NCBI GenBank assembly: GCA_902494815.1
Contig: CABUVB010000122.1
Span: 1 to 5,568, forward strand
Direction: 5' to 3'
From: an uncultured Collinsella sp.
GTDB lineage: Bacteria > Actinomycetota > Coriobacteriia > Coriobacteriales > Coriobacteriaceae
Length of the DNA stretch: 5,568 nt
Made by a program: the position numbers and the translations under genes. The notes below the pieces were generated by a model, which saw only the letters and a program-made list of their open reading frames with translations, made no database searches and had not been told where the DNA came from. The number at the start of each line of letters is the position of its first letter. Position 1 is the first letter of the stretch. Below are positions 1 through 5,568 of this stretch, in pieces.

Positions 1-150
1 ATCAGCCTGAAATACGCCAAGCCTGCGGACCACAAGAATGAGATCGTGGCGCCGCTGTCGCGCGACAACGTGGCGGGCACCAATGACAATAAGTACCGCC
101 TAGACTTTGAGGAGCGCTACCCCGGCGCCAAACCCGTCGAAGTGAACTAG
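1..150 (+). CDS. C-terminal end of an unrecognised protein (partial, 5' end outside window)
   Basis: Frame 1 is open from the first base to a TAG stop at 148-150 and gives 49 residues, beginning ISLKYAKPADHKNE and ending YPGAKPVEVN. The segment is hydrophilic and mixed in charge, with no membrane segment, no cysteine cluster and no motif that I can tie to a family. Codon use is GC-rich and resembles the other genes, so it looks native. It reads towards the topoisomerase gene, so the two are convergent, and a palindromic element and a hairpin terminator follow the stop. That arrangement supports a real gene end. I cannot assign a function from this tail. Confidence 0.7.
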   Translation: MSLKYAKPADHKNEIVAPLSRDNVAGTNDNKYRLDFEERYPGAKPVEVN

Positions 151-167
151 CGCTTTGTCGTTCCCGA

Positions 168-224
168 GCCGGCAGTTAGGGACGTTCCTAAACTGCCGGC
201 AGAAAAGGAACGTCCCTAACCGCC
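168..224. repeat. Nested inverted repeat with two competing hairpins
   Basis: Two structures share the same bases. Hairpin A pairs GCCGGCAGTTAGG (168-180) with CCTAAACTGCCGGC (187-200), with one bulged base and a six-base loop. Hairpin B pairs 171-189 with 206-224: 18 of 19 positions match, the only mismatch being A174 against C221, and it includes the perfect 15-base arm GTTAGGGACGTTCCT. The loop of B contains the perfect palindrome CTGCCGGCAG (193-202). It lies between the stop of the plus-strand gene and the shared terminator. No T run follows, so it is not itself a typical intrinsic terminator. The architecture resembles dispersed palindromic (REP/MITE-like) elements that sit in 3' intergenic regions, but copy number cannot be seen here. 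Confidence 0.75.
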
Positions 225-228
225 AGAT

Positions 229-270
229 AAAAAAACGAGCGAGGATTTTGAGGTCCTCGCTCGTTTTTGT
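229..270. terminator. Bidirectional intrinsic terminator between convergent genes
   Basis: A perfect 15-bp stem pairs AAAAACGAGCGAGGA (231-245) with TCCTCGCTCGTTTTT (254-268) around an eight-base loop. The GC-rich core is flanked by an A tract on the left and a T tract on the right, so a U run follows the hairpin whichever strand is transcribed. It lies 26 bases beyond the topoisomerase stop and about 80 bases beyond the plus-strand stop, as expected for a terminator serving both convergent genes. Confidence 0.93.
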
Positions 271-295
271 TTTAGGTGATGTCTCGACCGTGCGG

Positions 296-2887
296 CTACT
301 TGTCGGCAGCGGTCTTTTTGGTAGTCGACTTCTTGGCCGTCGTCTTTTTGGCGGTCGTCTTCTTGGCAGCAGTCTTCTTTGCCGCCGTCGTCTTCTTCGC
401 CGTGCTCGCCTTGGTCGTAGTCTTGCGGCCGCGGGCGGGCTTCTTCTCCTTGGTCGGGCAGTCCATGTTCACGCAGATGCGCCACGGGCCGCGCGCCGTG
501 TTGACCACCACGATGGGGGCACCGCACTCGGGGCAGGTCTCACCCGTCGCCTCGAGCTTACCGCGCGCCGGCAGAGGATAGCTCACGCCGCAGTCATCGT
601 AGTTGGTGCAGCGGATAAAGCGCTTGCCGCTCTTCTCGCTCTTGTGCGCGATCAGGTCGCCATGGCGTCCGGCCTCGGCGCACACCTTGCACTCGCCCAC
701 CTTAAGGTCAGGCTCGTAGTTGGTGGGGCACGTGGGGTTCACGCAAATCTCGAAGGCCTTCTGGCGGAACGGCTGGCACTTAATGCGCGGCGCGCCGCAC
801 TCGGGGCACACGGCCGCCTCGCCCTCGAGCGGGCTCACCTTGACGCCGCTCGGCACCGGATAGGTCACGTCGCAGTCGGGCCATCCCATGCAGCCGATAA
901 AGCTGCCGCGGGTCTTGGCGCTCGTCTTCATAACCAGGTCCTTGCCGCACTTGGGGCAAGCGCCCACGCGCGCATCGGCCGTGACGGCGTCGCTGATGGC
1001 GTCGCCCAACTCCTGCGTGTGCTTGAGCAGCTCGTCGAGCACGCCAGCCAGCAGCGCGCGCGAGTGCGTCACGACATGCTCTTCGGTATCCTCGCCGCGC
1101 TCCACGCGAGTCATGTCGCCGTCGAGCTCGCTGGTCATATCGGGGCTCGTGATGCGCGGGGCAAACTGCGACAGCGCGTCGATGATGGCGATGCCTAGCT
1201 GGCTCGGCTCAACGGGATCGTTTTTGAGATAGCGCACGGCATACAGGCGCTCGATGATGCTCGCGCGCGTGGACTTGGTACCCAGGCCGCGCTTTTCCAT
1301 CTCCTGCACAAGCTTGCCCTGGCTGTAGCGCGCGGGCGGCTCGGTCTGCTTGGCCTCGAGCTTAATGTCGAACACGTCGACCGTGTCGCCCTGCTCCAGC
1401 GGCGGCATCTGCTCATCGCGCTTAAGGCCGTACGGATAGGCCTCGCGGAAGCCAGGGGTCACGAGCACGTCGCCCGAGGCCACGAACGGCTCGCCGTTGA
1501 CGTCGAGCTCGAGCTTGGTGTTCTCGATGGTCGCGGGACCCATGAGCGTCGCCAGGAAGCGGCGGGCGATGAGGTCGTAGAGCTTGCGCTGACCGCCGTC
1601 GAGTGTGGACGGATCGCCCTCGCCCGTGGGGTAGATAGGCGGGTGGTCGGTGGTCTCGACTTTACCGCGCGTGGGCTTCATGGGGCCAGCGAGTACCTTT
1701 TTGCACACGGGCGCCAGCGCCGGGTTGATCTTTGCCAGGTCGCTCACTACGGCGCCCAGATCGAGCGTCGCGGGATACACGGTGTTGTCGACACGCGGGT
1801 AGCTGATAAGGCCCGCCATGTAGAGGGACTCGGCGATGCGCATGGTACGCGCAGGTGAGATGCCCTCGGCTGCGGCGGCAGCCTGCAGCGAGGTAGTCGC
1901 AAACGGCGTGGGCGGCTGCTGCTTGCGCGAGCGCTTGGTCACCGCGGCGACGGTTGCCGTCTTGGCACCGTCAACGTGACCGTACGCCGTCTCAGCAGCA
2001 TCCTTGTCGGTAAAGCGCGCCGTCTTGTGCGCGATCTTAAAGCGATCGTCCTCGGCAGCGCCTTGCGCGGCGCCCATGCCGCGAATCTGCCAATAGTCCT
2101 CGGGCACAAACGCCATGCGCTCGCGTTCGCGCTCGACCACCAGGGCAAGCGTCGGCGTCTGCACGCGGCCGGCGGAACGCACGTTGCCAAAGCCGCCAAA
2201 CTTGGCGAGCGTCAGGTAGCGCGTGAGCACCGCACCCCAAATGAGATCGATGTGCTGACGGCTCTCGCCGGCGTCGGCCAGGTTCTGGTCGAGCGAGACA
2301 AGGTTATCGAAGGCCTGCGTGATCTCGGCCTTGGTAAACGAAGAATACTGGGCGCGGGCGACCGGCAAGTCGGGCGCAACCTCGCGTACCTTGTTGAGGG
2401 CGTCCGAACCGATCAGCTCGCCCTCGCGATCGAAGTCCGTGGCGATGATGACGCTGTCGGACTTTTTGGCGAGGTTCTTAAGCGAGCGAATGAGCTCTTT
2501 CTCGGCCGGCAGCTTAATGACGGGCGCCCAGGTAAGATAGGGCAGGCTCTCGAGCTTCCAGCCCTTGATGGAGATACCGTCGGCAAGAAACGGCTTGCGC
2601 TTGGTGTCGTAGGGCGGACGTGCCAGGCCATCGGGCATATCGGCCGGCAGCATCTCGCCGTCCTCGGTGACCGAATACCAGCCCAGCTTTTTATCGAACA
2701 GCACGCTGTCGCAAAAATCGGGCGCAAGGATGTGACCGGCAAGACCGATCGTCACGCACTCCTCGCCCTTCCACTCAAAACGGTAGATGGCGGTGTTGTA
2801 CACCTTGTCCTTTTTGGGTTTGCCCGTGGACAGACGCTCGGCGATCTGACGCGCGGCGTCGTTTTTCTCGGCGATGATGAGCTTCAA
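296..2887 (-). CDS. topA: Type IA DNA topoisomerase, archaeal TopA-like, with four zinc ribbons and a Lys-rich tail
   Basis: 863 residues. Type IA topoisomerases relax negative supercoils by cutting one strand and passing the other through a protein-linked gate. The Toprim domain is at the N-terminus, with E7 in LIIAEKND and the metal-binding DFDREGE at 151-157. RSAGRVQTPTLAL is at 237-249. The catalytic tyrosine is Y363 in LISYPRVDNTVYP, with R365 next to it. EMEKRGLGTKSTRASIIERL is at 529-548. The start (AEKND, IGLAGHIL) and the SYPR.DNTVYP motif resemble archaeal topoisomerase I rather than the usual bacterial VESPAKA / Y.RTDS forms. Four Cys4 zinc ribbons follow (C644/647/666/672, C694/697/715/720, C733/736/760/766, C785/788/805/810). 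The tail from about 814 is Lys/Thr/Ala-rich. The TTG start is set by the family N-terminus and an AGGAG six bases upstream. Probable last gene of the operon. Confidence 0.95.
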   Translation of the reverse strand: MKLIIAEKNDAARQIAERLSTGKPKKDKVYNTAIYRFEWKGEECVTIGLAGHILAPDFCDSVLFDKKLGWYSVTEDGEMLPADMPDGLARPPYDTKRKPFLADGISIKGWKLESLPYLTWAPVIKLPAEKELIRSLKNLAKKSDSVIIATDFDREGELIGSDALNKVREVAPDLPVARAQYSSFTKAEITQAFDNLVSLDQNLADAGESRQHIDLIWGAVLTRYLTLAKFGGFGNVRSAGRVQTPTLALVVERERERMAFVPEDYWQIRGMGAAQGAAEDDRFKIAHKTARFTDKDAAETAYGHVDGAKTATVAAVTKRSRKQQPPTPFATTSLQAAAAAEGISPARTMRIAESLYMAGLISYPRVDNTVYPATLDLGAVVSDLAKINPALAPVCKKVLAGPMKPTRGKVETTDHPPIYPTGEGDPSTLDGGQRKLYDLIARRFLATLMGPATIENTKLELDVNGEPFVASGDVLVTPGFREAYPYGLKRDEQMPPLEQGDTVDVFDIKLEAKQTEPPARYSQGKLVQEMEKRGLGTKSTRASIIERLYAVRYLKNDPVEPSQLGIAIIDALSQFAPRITSPDMTSELDGDMTRVERGEDTEEHVVTHSRALLAGVLDELLKHTQELGDAISDAVTADARVGACPKCGKDLVMKTSAKTRGSFIGCMGWPDCDVTYPVPSGVKVSPLEGEAAVCPECGAPRIKCQPFRQKAFEICVNPTCPTNYEPDLKVGECKVCAEAGRHGDLIAHKSEKSGKRFIRCTNYDDCGVSYPLPARGKLEATGETCPECGAPIVVVNTARGPWRICVNMDCPTKEKKPARGRKTTTKASTAKKTTAAKKTAAKKTTAKKTTAKKSTTKKTAADK

Positions 2888-2893
2888 AAGAGG

Positions 2894-2898
2894 CTCCT
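2894..2898 (-). promoter_or_regulatory. Ribosome-binding site deciding the TTG start of topA
   Basis: Read on the minus strand, AGGAG is followed by six bases and then TTG, AAG, CTC. No in-frame ATG lies near the conserved MKLIIAEK N-terminus, so this site together with the family alignment point supports the TTG start. Confidence 0.75.
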
Positions 2899-2941
2899 AT
2901 CTCGTATCTCTGCGGCTACGCCCGCCCGTATGGCGGCCGAC

Positions 2942-3625
2942 TTACGCCCTTGCTTGCTCAATCTGCCCGATGAGCCAATCGCACCAGGCATCCATGCCCT
3001 CGCCCTTGCGCGCGCTCACGGCAAACCGCGGCGCCTGCGGATTGAGGTCATCGAGTGTCTTAGTATACCTATCCATGTCAAAATCGAAAGCCGGGGCCAC
3101 GTCGACCTTATTGAGCAGCTGCGCGCCGGCGTGCTGGAAGATGCCCGGGTACTTGATGGGCTTGTCGTCGCCCTCGGGCACCGAGAGAATCATGATGGAC
3201 AGGTTCTCGCCCAGGTCAAAGTCGACCGGGCAGACCAAGTTGCCCACGTTTTCGATAAAGATGACGTCGATGTTCTCCAGACCGACGGCCTGGTCGAACG
3301 CGTCAACGGCCTCCATGATCATGTTGCCCTCGAGGTGGCACAGGCCACCCGTGTTGATCTGGATGGCGGGCATGCCGGCTTCCTTCATGGTGATGGCGTC
3401 GACATCCGAGGCAATATCGCCCTCGATGACGGCACAGCGCAGGCCAGCCTTGTCGCGCAGGCGCTCGTTGGTGCCCAGGATCGTGGTGGTCTTGCCCGAA
3501 CCGGGGCTCGACAGCACATTGATCACATAGGTGTTTGTCTCTTTAAATCGCTGTCGCAGCTGATCTGCCAGGCGCTCGTTGCGCGACAGAATCGGCGACG
3601 CGATATCAATCGTTTTCTCAGCCAT
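2942..3625 (-). CDS. hypB: HypB, GTPase for nickel insertion into hydrogenase
   Basis: 227 residues from the chosen ATG. HypB is a cytoplasmic SIMIBI-class GTPase that works with HypA to load nickel into [NiFe]-hydrogenase precursors. The P-loop SSPGSGKTT is at 39-47, the EGD switch at 68-70, the metal-site Cys-His pair C96-H97 in GGLCHLEGN, the third metal ligand C132 in ENVGNLVCP, the guanine-specificity motif NKVD at 172-175, and SARKGEG at 204-210. The N-terminus is short: it lacks both the CxxCGC nickel motif of E. coli HypB and the His-rich stretch of some homologues, so only the G-domain metal site is present. An in-frame GTG three codons upstream overlaps the ribosome-binding site, so ATG is preferred. 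hypA lies 55 bases upstream and topA starts 54 bases downstream. No other hyp genes are in view. Confidence 0.96.
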   Translation of the reverse strand: MAEKTIDIASPILSRNERLADQLRQRFKETNTYVINVLSSPGSGKTTTILGTNERLRDKAGLRCAVIEGDIASDVDAITMKEAGMPAIQINTGGLCHLEGNMIMEAVDAFDQAVGLENIDVIFIENVGNLVCPVDFDLGENLSIMILSVPEGDDKPIKYPGIFQHAGAQLLNKVDVAPAFDFDMDRYTKTLDDLNPQAPRFAVSARKGEGMDAWCDWLIGQIEQARA

Positions 3626-3633
3626 ACTCGGCA

Positions 3634-3640
3634 CTCCTTA
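3634..3640 (-). promoter_or_regulatory. Ribosome-binding site deciding the hypB start
   Basis: TAAGGAG on the minus strand lies eight bases before the ATG at 3625. The alternative in-frame GTG (3632-3634) overlaps this site and could not use it. Confidence 0.8.
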
Positions 3641-3680
3641 CTTTGGCCCCTTTATACCCCATCACCAGATGGCTAGCGGG

Positions 3681-4037
3681 CTAATCGTCGGGGGTTTCGA
3701 TTTCGATACTTGCGATGTCGAGCTCGCGGCCGTGCAGCAGACGCACGTTGGCGCCGCCACATTGGGGACAGCGGCAATGGAAGCGGTCGTGCTCAAAGAC
3801 CTCCCCGCAGTCCAGACACTCGCTTTGTGGATGGACTTCCTCCACGGCAAGCTCGCAGCCGCGCGTGAGCGGGTCCTCGTCGCGGAACGTCTCCCACGCA
3901 AAGTCGAGCGCCTCGCGCACCACCTCGGTCATATCCCCGATACGCAGCGTTACCAAAACGGCGCGCGAGGCCCCCGCCCCACGCGCCGCGCGAATCACTG
4001 TATCGAGTATGCCGTTGACAATGCCAACCTCGTGCAT
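3681..4037 (-). CDS. hypA: HypA, nickel metallochaperone for hydrogenase maturation
   Basis: 118 residues, the usual HypA size. HypA binds nickel and, with HypB, passes it to the large subunit of [NiFe]-hydrogenase; in some bacteria it also serves urease. The N-terminus is MHE, with H2 and E3 the family nickel-site residues. The family segment containing VTLRIGDMTEV is at 29-39. The zinc-loop motifs are CLDC (C74, C77) and CPQC (C90, C93). One extra cysteine, C88, precedes the second pair. The ATG is six bases after the tatC stop, and GAGGAG inside the end of tatC (4047-4052) provides a ribosome-binding site nine bases upstream, so translation is probably coupled to tatC. The acidic C-terminus ends ETPDD. 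Confidence 0.96.
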   Translation of the reverse strand: MHEVGIVNGILDTVIRAARGAGASRAVLVTLRIGDMTEVVREALDFAWETFRDEDPLTRGCELAVEEVHPQSECLDCGEVFEHDRFHCRCPQCGGANVRLLHGRELDIASIEIETPDD

Positions 4038-4043
4038 ACCGAT

Positions 4044-4835
4044 TTACTCCTCGTCGTCCTCATCGTCCGAGAACAGGTCCAGACGGCTCACAAACAAGCC
4101 CTCCTTGCCCTCGCGCGCGGTAATGACCACGCGGGCAATGGCGAGCGAAATCTCGTAGAGCGAGAGCAGGGCACCATACATGAGGCCCAGCGTAACGGGC
4201 GAGCCGTCGGGCGTAATCACAGCCGAGCCCACAAGCAGGCCCACGTACACGTAGCGCCAGGCGCCGCGGAAGGCCGCGTAGGACACGATGTGGAAGACGG
4301 ACAGGTAGAAGATGATGAGCGGCAGCTCAAACGCCACGCCAAAGCCGATCATAAAGAGCAGCTCCATGTTGACGTAGTTCTCCAGATCGGGCAGCGCCGT
4401 AGCGACGGCCGAGGTCTCGCCGATGAGCCACTCGAAGCCCGCCGGGATAATGATGAAGTAGCAAAAGATAGCGCCCAGGAAGAACAGCACCGTCGAGGCG
4501 AGCACCGTGGGCACGACCCATTTGCGCTCGTTGGGACGCAGCGCCGGCAGGAAAAATGCCAGAATCTGCCAGATGATCATGGGCGTGCACATGACCACGG
4601 CCATCTTGATGGCCAGCGAAAAGCGCAAGCCAAAGCCGCCGAGCGTGGTGGTGATGTAGAACTTACCGTCCGGCACAAAGGAGCGTATGGGGTCTTCCAG
4701 GATGTCGAGCACCACGGGCGTGGCGAAATACAGCACGATGGCGGCGGCAAACACCGACACGACCACGATGGTCAGACGGCGACGGAGCTCTCCCAGGTGA
4801 TCGAAGAGCGGCATACGCGCAGGTCCGATAGGCAT
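4044..4835 (-). CDS. tatC: TatC, twin-arginine translocase receptor subunit
   Basis: 263 residues, an integral membrane protein that recognises twin-arginine signal peptides and recruits TatA-type subunits to export folded proteins. The cytoplasmic N-terminal motif HLGELRRRL is at 13-21, PALRPNERK at 97-105 (E103 falls where the signal-binding glutamate of E. coli TatC lies), FGVAFELP at 165-172 with E170, and ITPDGSP at 207-213. Six hydrophobic segments can be drawn at roughly 22-40, 73-97, 107-134, 156-177, 194-207 and 214-238. The C-terminus carries an acidic run, DDEDDEE. The ATG overlaps the stop of the preceding gene as TAATG, and GGGAGG nine bases upstream (4845-4850) supports it; a second ATG at codon 8 has no such site. 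Confidence 0.97.
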   Translation of the reverse strand: MPIGPARMPLFDHLGELRRRLTIVVVSVFAAAIVLYFATPVVLDILEDPIRSFVPDGKFYITTTLGGFGLRFSLAIKMAVVMCTPMIIWQILAFFLPALRPNERKWVVPTVLASTVLFFLGAIFCYFIIIPAGFEWLIGETSAVATALPDLENYVNMELLFMIGFGVAFELPLIIFYLSVFHIVSYAAFRGAWRYVYVGLLVGSAVITPDGSPVTLGLMYGALLSLYEISLAIARVVITAREGKEGLFVSRLDLFSDDEDDEE

Positions 4836-5422
4836 TACTCATCGCCTCCCTTCGGGGCATCGGCGGCAGCGGCGTCGTCCTCGGCCTCGAGCTCGCGGGC
4901 GAGCTGGTCGACGACGGCCTTGCGCTTGCGGGGGCGACGGGCATAGAGGTCGGCCGTCGTGGGCTCTGCCGGCTCGGGCTCGGGCTCCGGCTCTGCAGCG
5001 GAAGCGGACTCGGCGGCGGCATCGGCGAACCCGGCGTCGGCGCCCTCGGTCGCAGGCTCCTCAGCAGCATTCTCGCCCTCAGCAGCACCCTCGCTTGCGG
5101 CCTTCTCGGCAGCAAGACGGGCGCGACGCTCGGCAAAGGTCTCCTTCTTGGCGGGCGCTGCCGTCTCGGCGGCATCCTCGTCCGCATCGGAATCGTCGTC
5201 GGTCGCAGCAGTCTTCTTGGGCTTGACCGGGGCCGACGCGGCCTCGCTCACCGGATCGATAATCTCGGACTGAACAACGGCCGTCATCTTTTCCTGCGTC
5301 TCGCGGAACTGACGGATGGCACGGCCGATCGTGCGGCCCATCTGCGGGAGCTTATCCGGGCCAAACAGCAAAAAGCCGAAGACCACGATGATCGCGAGCT
5401 CACCCTCTCCAATACCAAACAC
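4835..5422 (-). CDS. tatA: TatA/TatB-family translocase subunit with a long acidic C-terminus
   Basis: 195 residues from the chosen GTG. TatA-type proteins form the pore-like oligomer of the Tat system; TatB-type proteins join TatC in the signal receptor. The protein begins MFGIGEGELAII, has one membrane helix (about 6-20), the FGP hinge (20-22), KLPQMGR, and an amphipathic helix to about 47. The MF.IG..EL start with E8 and the length are TatB-like, while the short helix and FGPDKLP fit either class. From about 56 to 155 it is a low-complexity Ala/Glu/Asp stretch including EPEPEPEP, followed by a basic patch (RRPRKRK, 162-168) and a charged helix. A longer frame opens at ATG 5467, but the GTG has the ribosome-binding site and matches the family start. 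It overlaps tatC by one base. Assigning TatA or TatB needs a phylogeny. Confidence 0.9.
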   Translation of the reverse strand: MFGIGEGELAIIVVFGFLLFGPDKLPQMGRTIGRAIRQFRETQEKMTAVVQSEIIDPVSEAASAPVKPKKTAATDDDSDADEDAAETAAPAKKETFAERRARLAAEKAASEGAAEGENAAEEPATEGADAGFADAAAESASAAEPEPEPEPAEPTTADLYARRPRKRKAVVDQLARELEAEDDAAAADAPKGGDE

Positions 5423-5427
5423 ACATA

Positions 5428-5432
5428 CCTCC
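5428..5432 (-). promoter_or_regulatory. Ribosome-binding site deciding the GTG start of the TatA/B gene
   Basis: GGAGG on the minus strand lies five bases before GTG (5420-5422), whose next codons read FGIGEGEL, the conserved TatA/B start. The upstream ATG at 5467 would add 15 residues (MARCGLDSHR...) in front of the normal N-terminus and place this site inside the gene, so it is rejected. Confidence 0.8.
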
Positions 5433-5434
5433 AA

Positions 5435-5454
5435 GGCTCGATGTGAGTCGAGCC
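5435..5454 (-). promoter_or_regulatory. Small hairpin in the leader just before the TatA/B ribosome-binding site
   Basis: On the minus strand GGCTCGA, a six-base loop CTCACA, then TCGAGCC form a perfect 7-bp stem ending two bases before GGAGG. It lies in the predicted leader of the operon. It could shape ribosome access or mRNA stability, or mark a protein-binding site. The structure is seen; any role is inference. Confidence 0.4.
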
Positions 5455-5497
5455 CGCACCGCGCCATTCGGCCGGAACTCGTCTATTCATTCGGTCA

Positions 5498-5503
5498 AGT
5501 ATA
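5498..5503 (-). promoter_or_regulatory. Possible -10 element of the tat-hyp-topA operon promoter
   Basis: TATACT on the minus strand differs from the TATAAT consensus at one position and would place the transcript start about 70 bases before the GTG. No good -35 hexamer lies 16-18 bases upstream, because the dyad at 5504-5531 occupies that place. A TTGACC at 5493-5498 overlaps it but has no -10 partner downstream. This is a candidate only. Confidence 0.35.
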
Positions 5504-5531
5504 GCGCCCGGACGCCAAAACGTCCGAGCGC
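5504..5531. other. 11-bp dyad abutting the candidate -10 element
   Basis: GCGCCCGGACG (5504-5514) pairs with CGTCCGAGCGC (5521-5531) around the loop CCAAAA. Ten pairs are Watson-Crick and one is G-T type in RNA. No T run follows on either strand, so it is a poor intrinsic terminator. It directly precedes TATACT on the minus strand, where a -35 region would be, so it may be an operator or the remnant terminator of a gene beyond the right edge. The remaining bases to 5568 show no gene. Confidence 0.45.
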
Positions 5532-5568
5532 ATCACAAACATATGCCAAACGGCACGCCCTTTTGGGG

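Noticed and set aside
155..1198. 347-codon open frame on the plus strand starting near the palindromic element
   Set aside because: Its start lies in the repeat and terminator region, and the rest is antisense to the zinc-ribbon and Lys-tail coding part of topA. Leu/Arg/Gly runs come from the reversed tail repeats.
2888..2941. Possible terminator between hypB and topA (5-bp stem CCGCC/GGCGG)
   Set aside because: The stem is short and no T run follows on the minus strand, so read-through into topA is more likely.
1976..3676. 566-codon open frame on the plus strand, antisense to topA and hypB
   Set aside because: It runs across two well-identified genes and their gap on the opposite strand, has no recognisable domain, and is rich in residues expected from reading GC-rich codons backwards.
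3626..3680. Possible terminator or promoter between hypA and hypB
   Set aside because: Only a 4-bp stem (CCAT/ATGG) without a T run and no clear promoter pair are seen; the gap holds just the hypB ribosome-binding site.
3579..4946. 455-codon open frame on the plus strand, antisense to hypA and tatC
   Set aside because: It covers hypA, tatC and parts of their neighbours in antisense. Its His/Arg/Gln-rich composition is a mirror effect, and no family motif is visible.
4663..5187. Pro/Arg-rich 174-codon frame on the minus strand overlapping the TatA/B tail and tatC
   Set aside because: It is an out-of-frame reading of the Ala/Glu-rich tail coding region; the in-frame product is a clear Tat protein with good start signals.
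5541..5568. Small inverted repeats TGCC/GGCA and CCC/GGG at the right edge
   Set aside because: They are three to four pairs long and expected by chance in GC-rich DNA, and the sequence ends before any context can be judged.

Overview
The window is a GC-rich stretch from a bacterial chromosome. It is dominated by one compact run of five genes on the minus strand, in transcription order: a TatA/TatB-family protein, tatC, hypA, hypB and a type IA DNA topoisomerase. GC-rich codon use, non-ATG starts (GTG, TTG), an archaeal-style topoisomerase I core with a Lys/Ala/Thr tail, and nickel-hydrogenase maturation genes beside Tat genes would fit an anaerobic actinobacterium of the Coriobacteriia (Collinsella-like). 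That placement is an inference from general knowledge and was not tested by a search.

Layout from left to right. Positions 1-150 are the last 49 codons of a plus-strand gene of unknown function. A nested inverted repeat (168-224) and a near-symmetric hairpin with A and T tracts (229-270) follow; the hairpin can terminate both this gene and the topoisomerase gene arriving from the other side. The topoisomerase gene (296-2887) starts with TTG. hypB (2942-3625), hypA (3681-4037), tatC (4044-4835) and the TatA/B gene (4835-5422) follow. The TatA/B stop overlaps the tatC start as TAATG, tatC and hypA are 6 bases apart, and the two other gaps are about 55 bases with no convincing terminator, so one operon is likely. 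Upstream (5423-5568) lie a strong ribosome-binding site, a small hairpin directly before it, a possible -10 element and an 11-bp dyad; no other gene is visible there.

How the genes could work together: HypA and HypB deliver nickel to [NiFe]-hydrogenase precursors (or urease), and the Tat translocase exports folded, cofactor-loaded proteins, including many hydrogenases. The pairing therefore makes sense as maturation plus export. The topoisomerase at the end is probably a housekeeping passenger. I see no defence system, mobile element, CRISPR array or RNA gene. The most unusual items are the archaeal-type topoisomerase with an altered active-site motif and an internally duplicated zinc-ribbon module, and the nested palindrome at 168-224.
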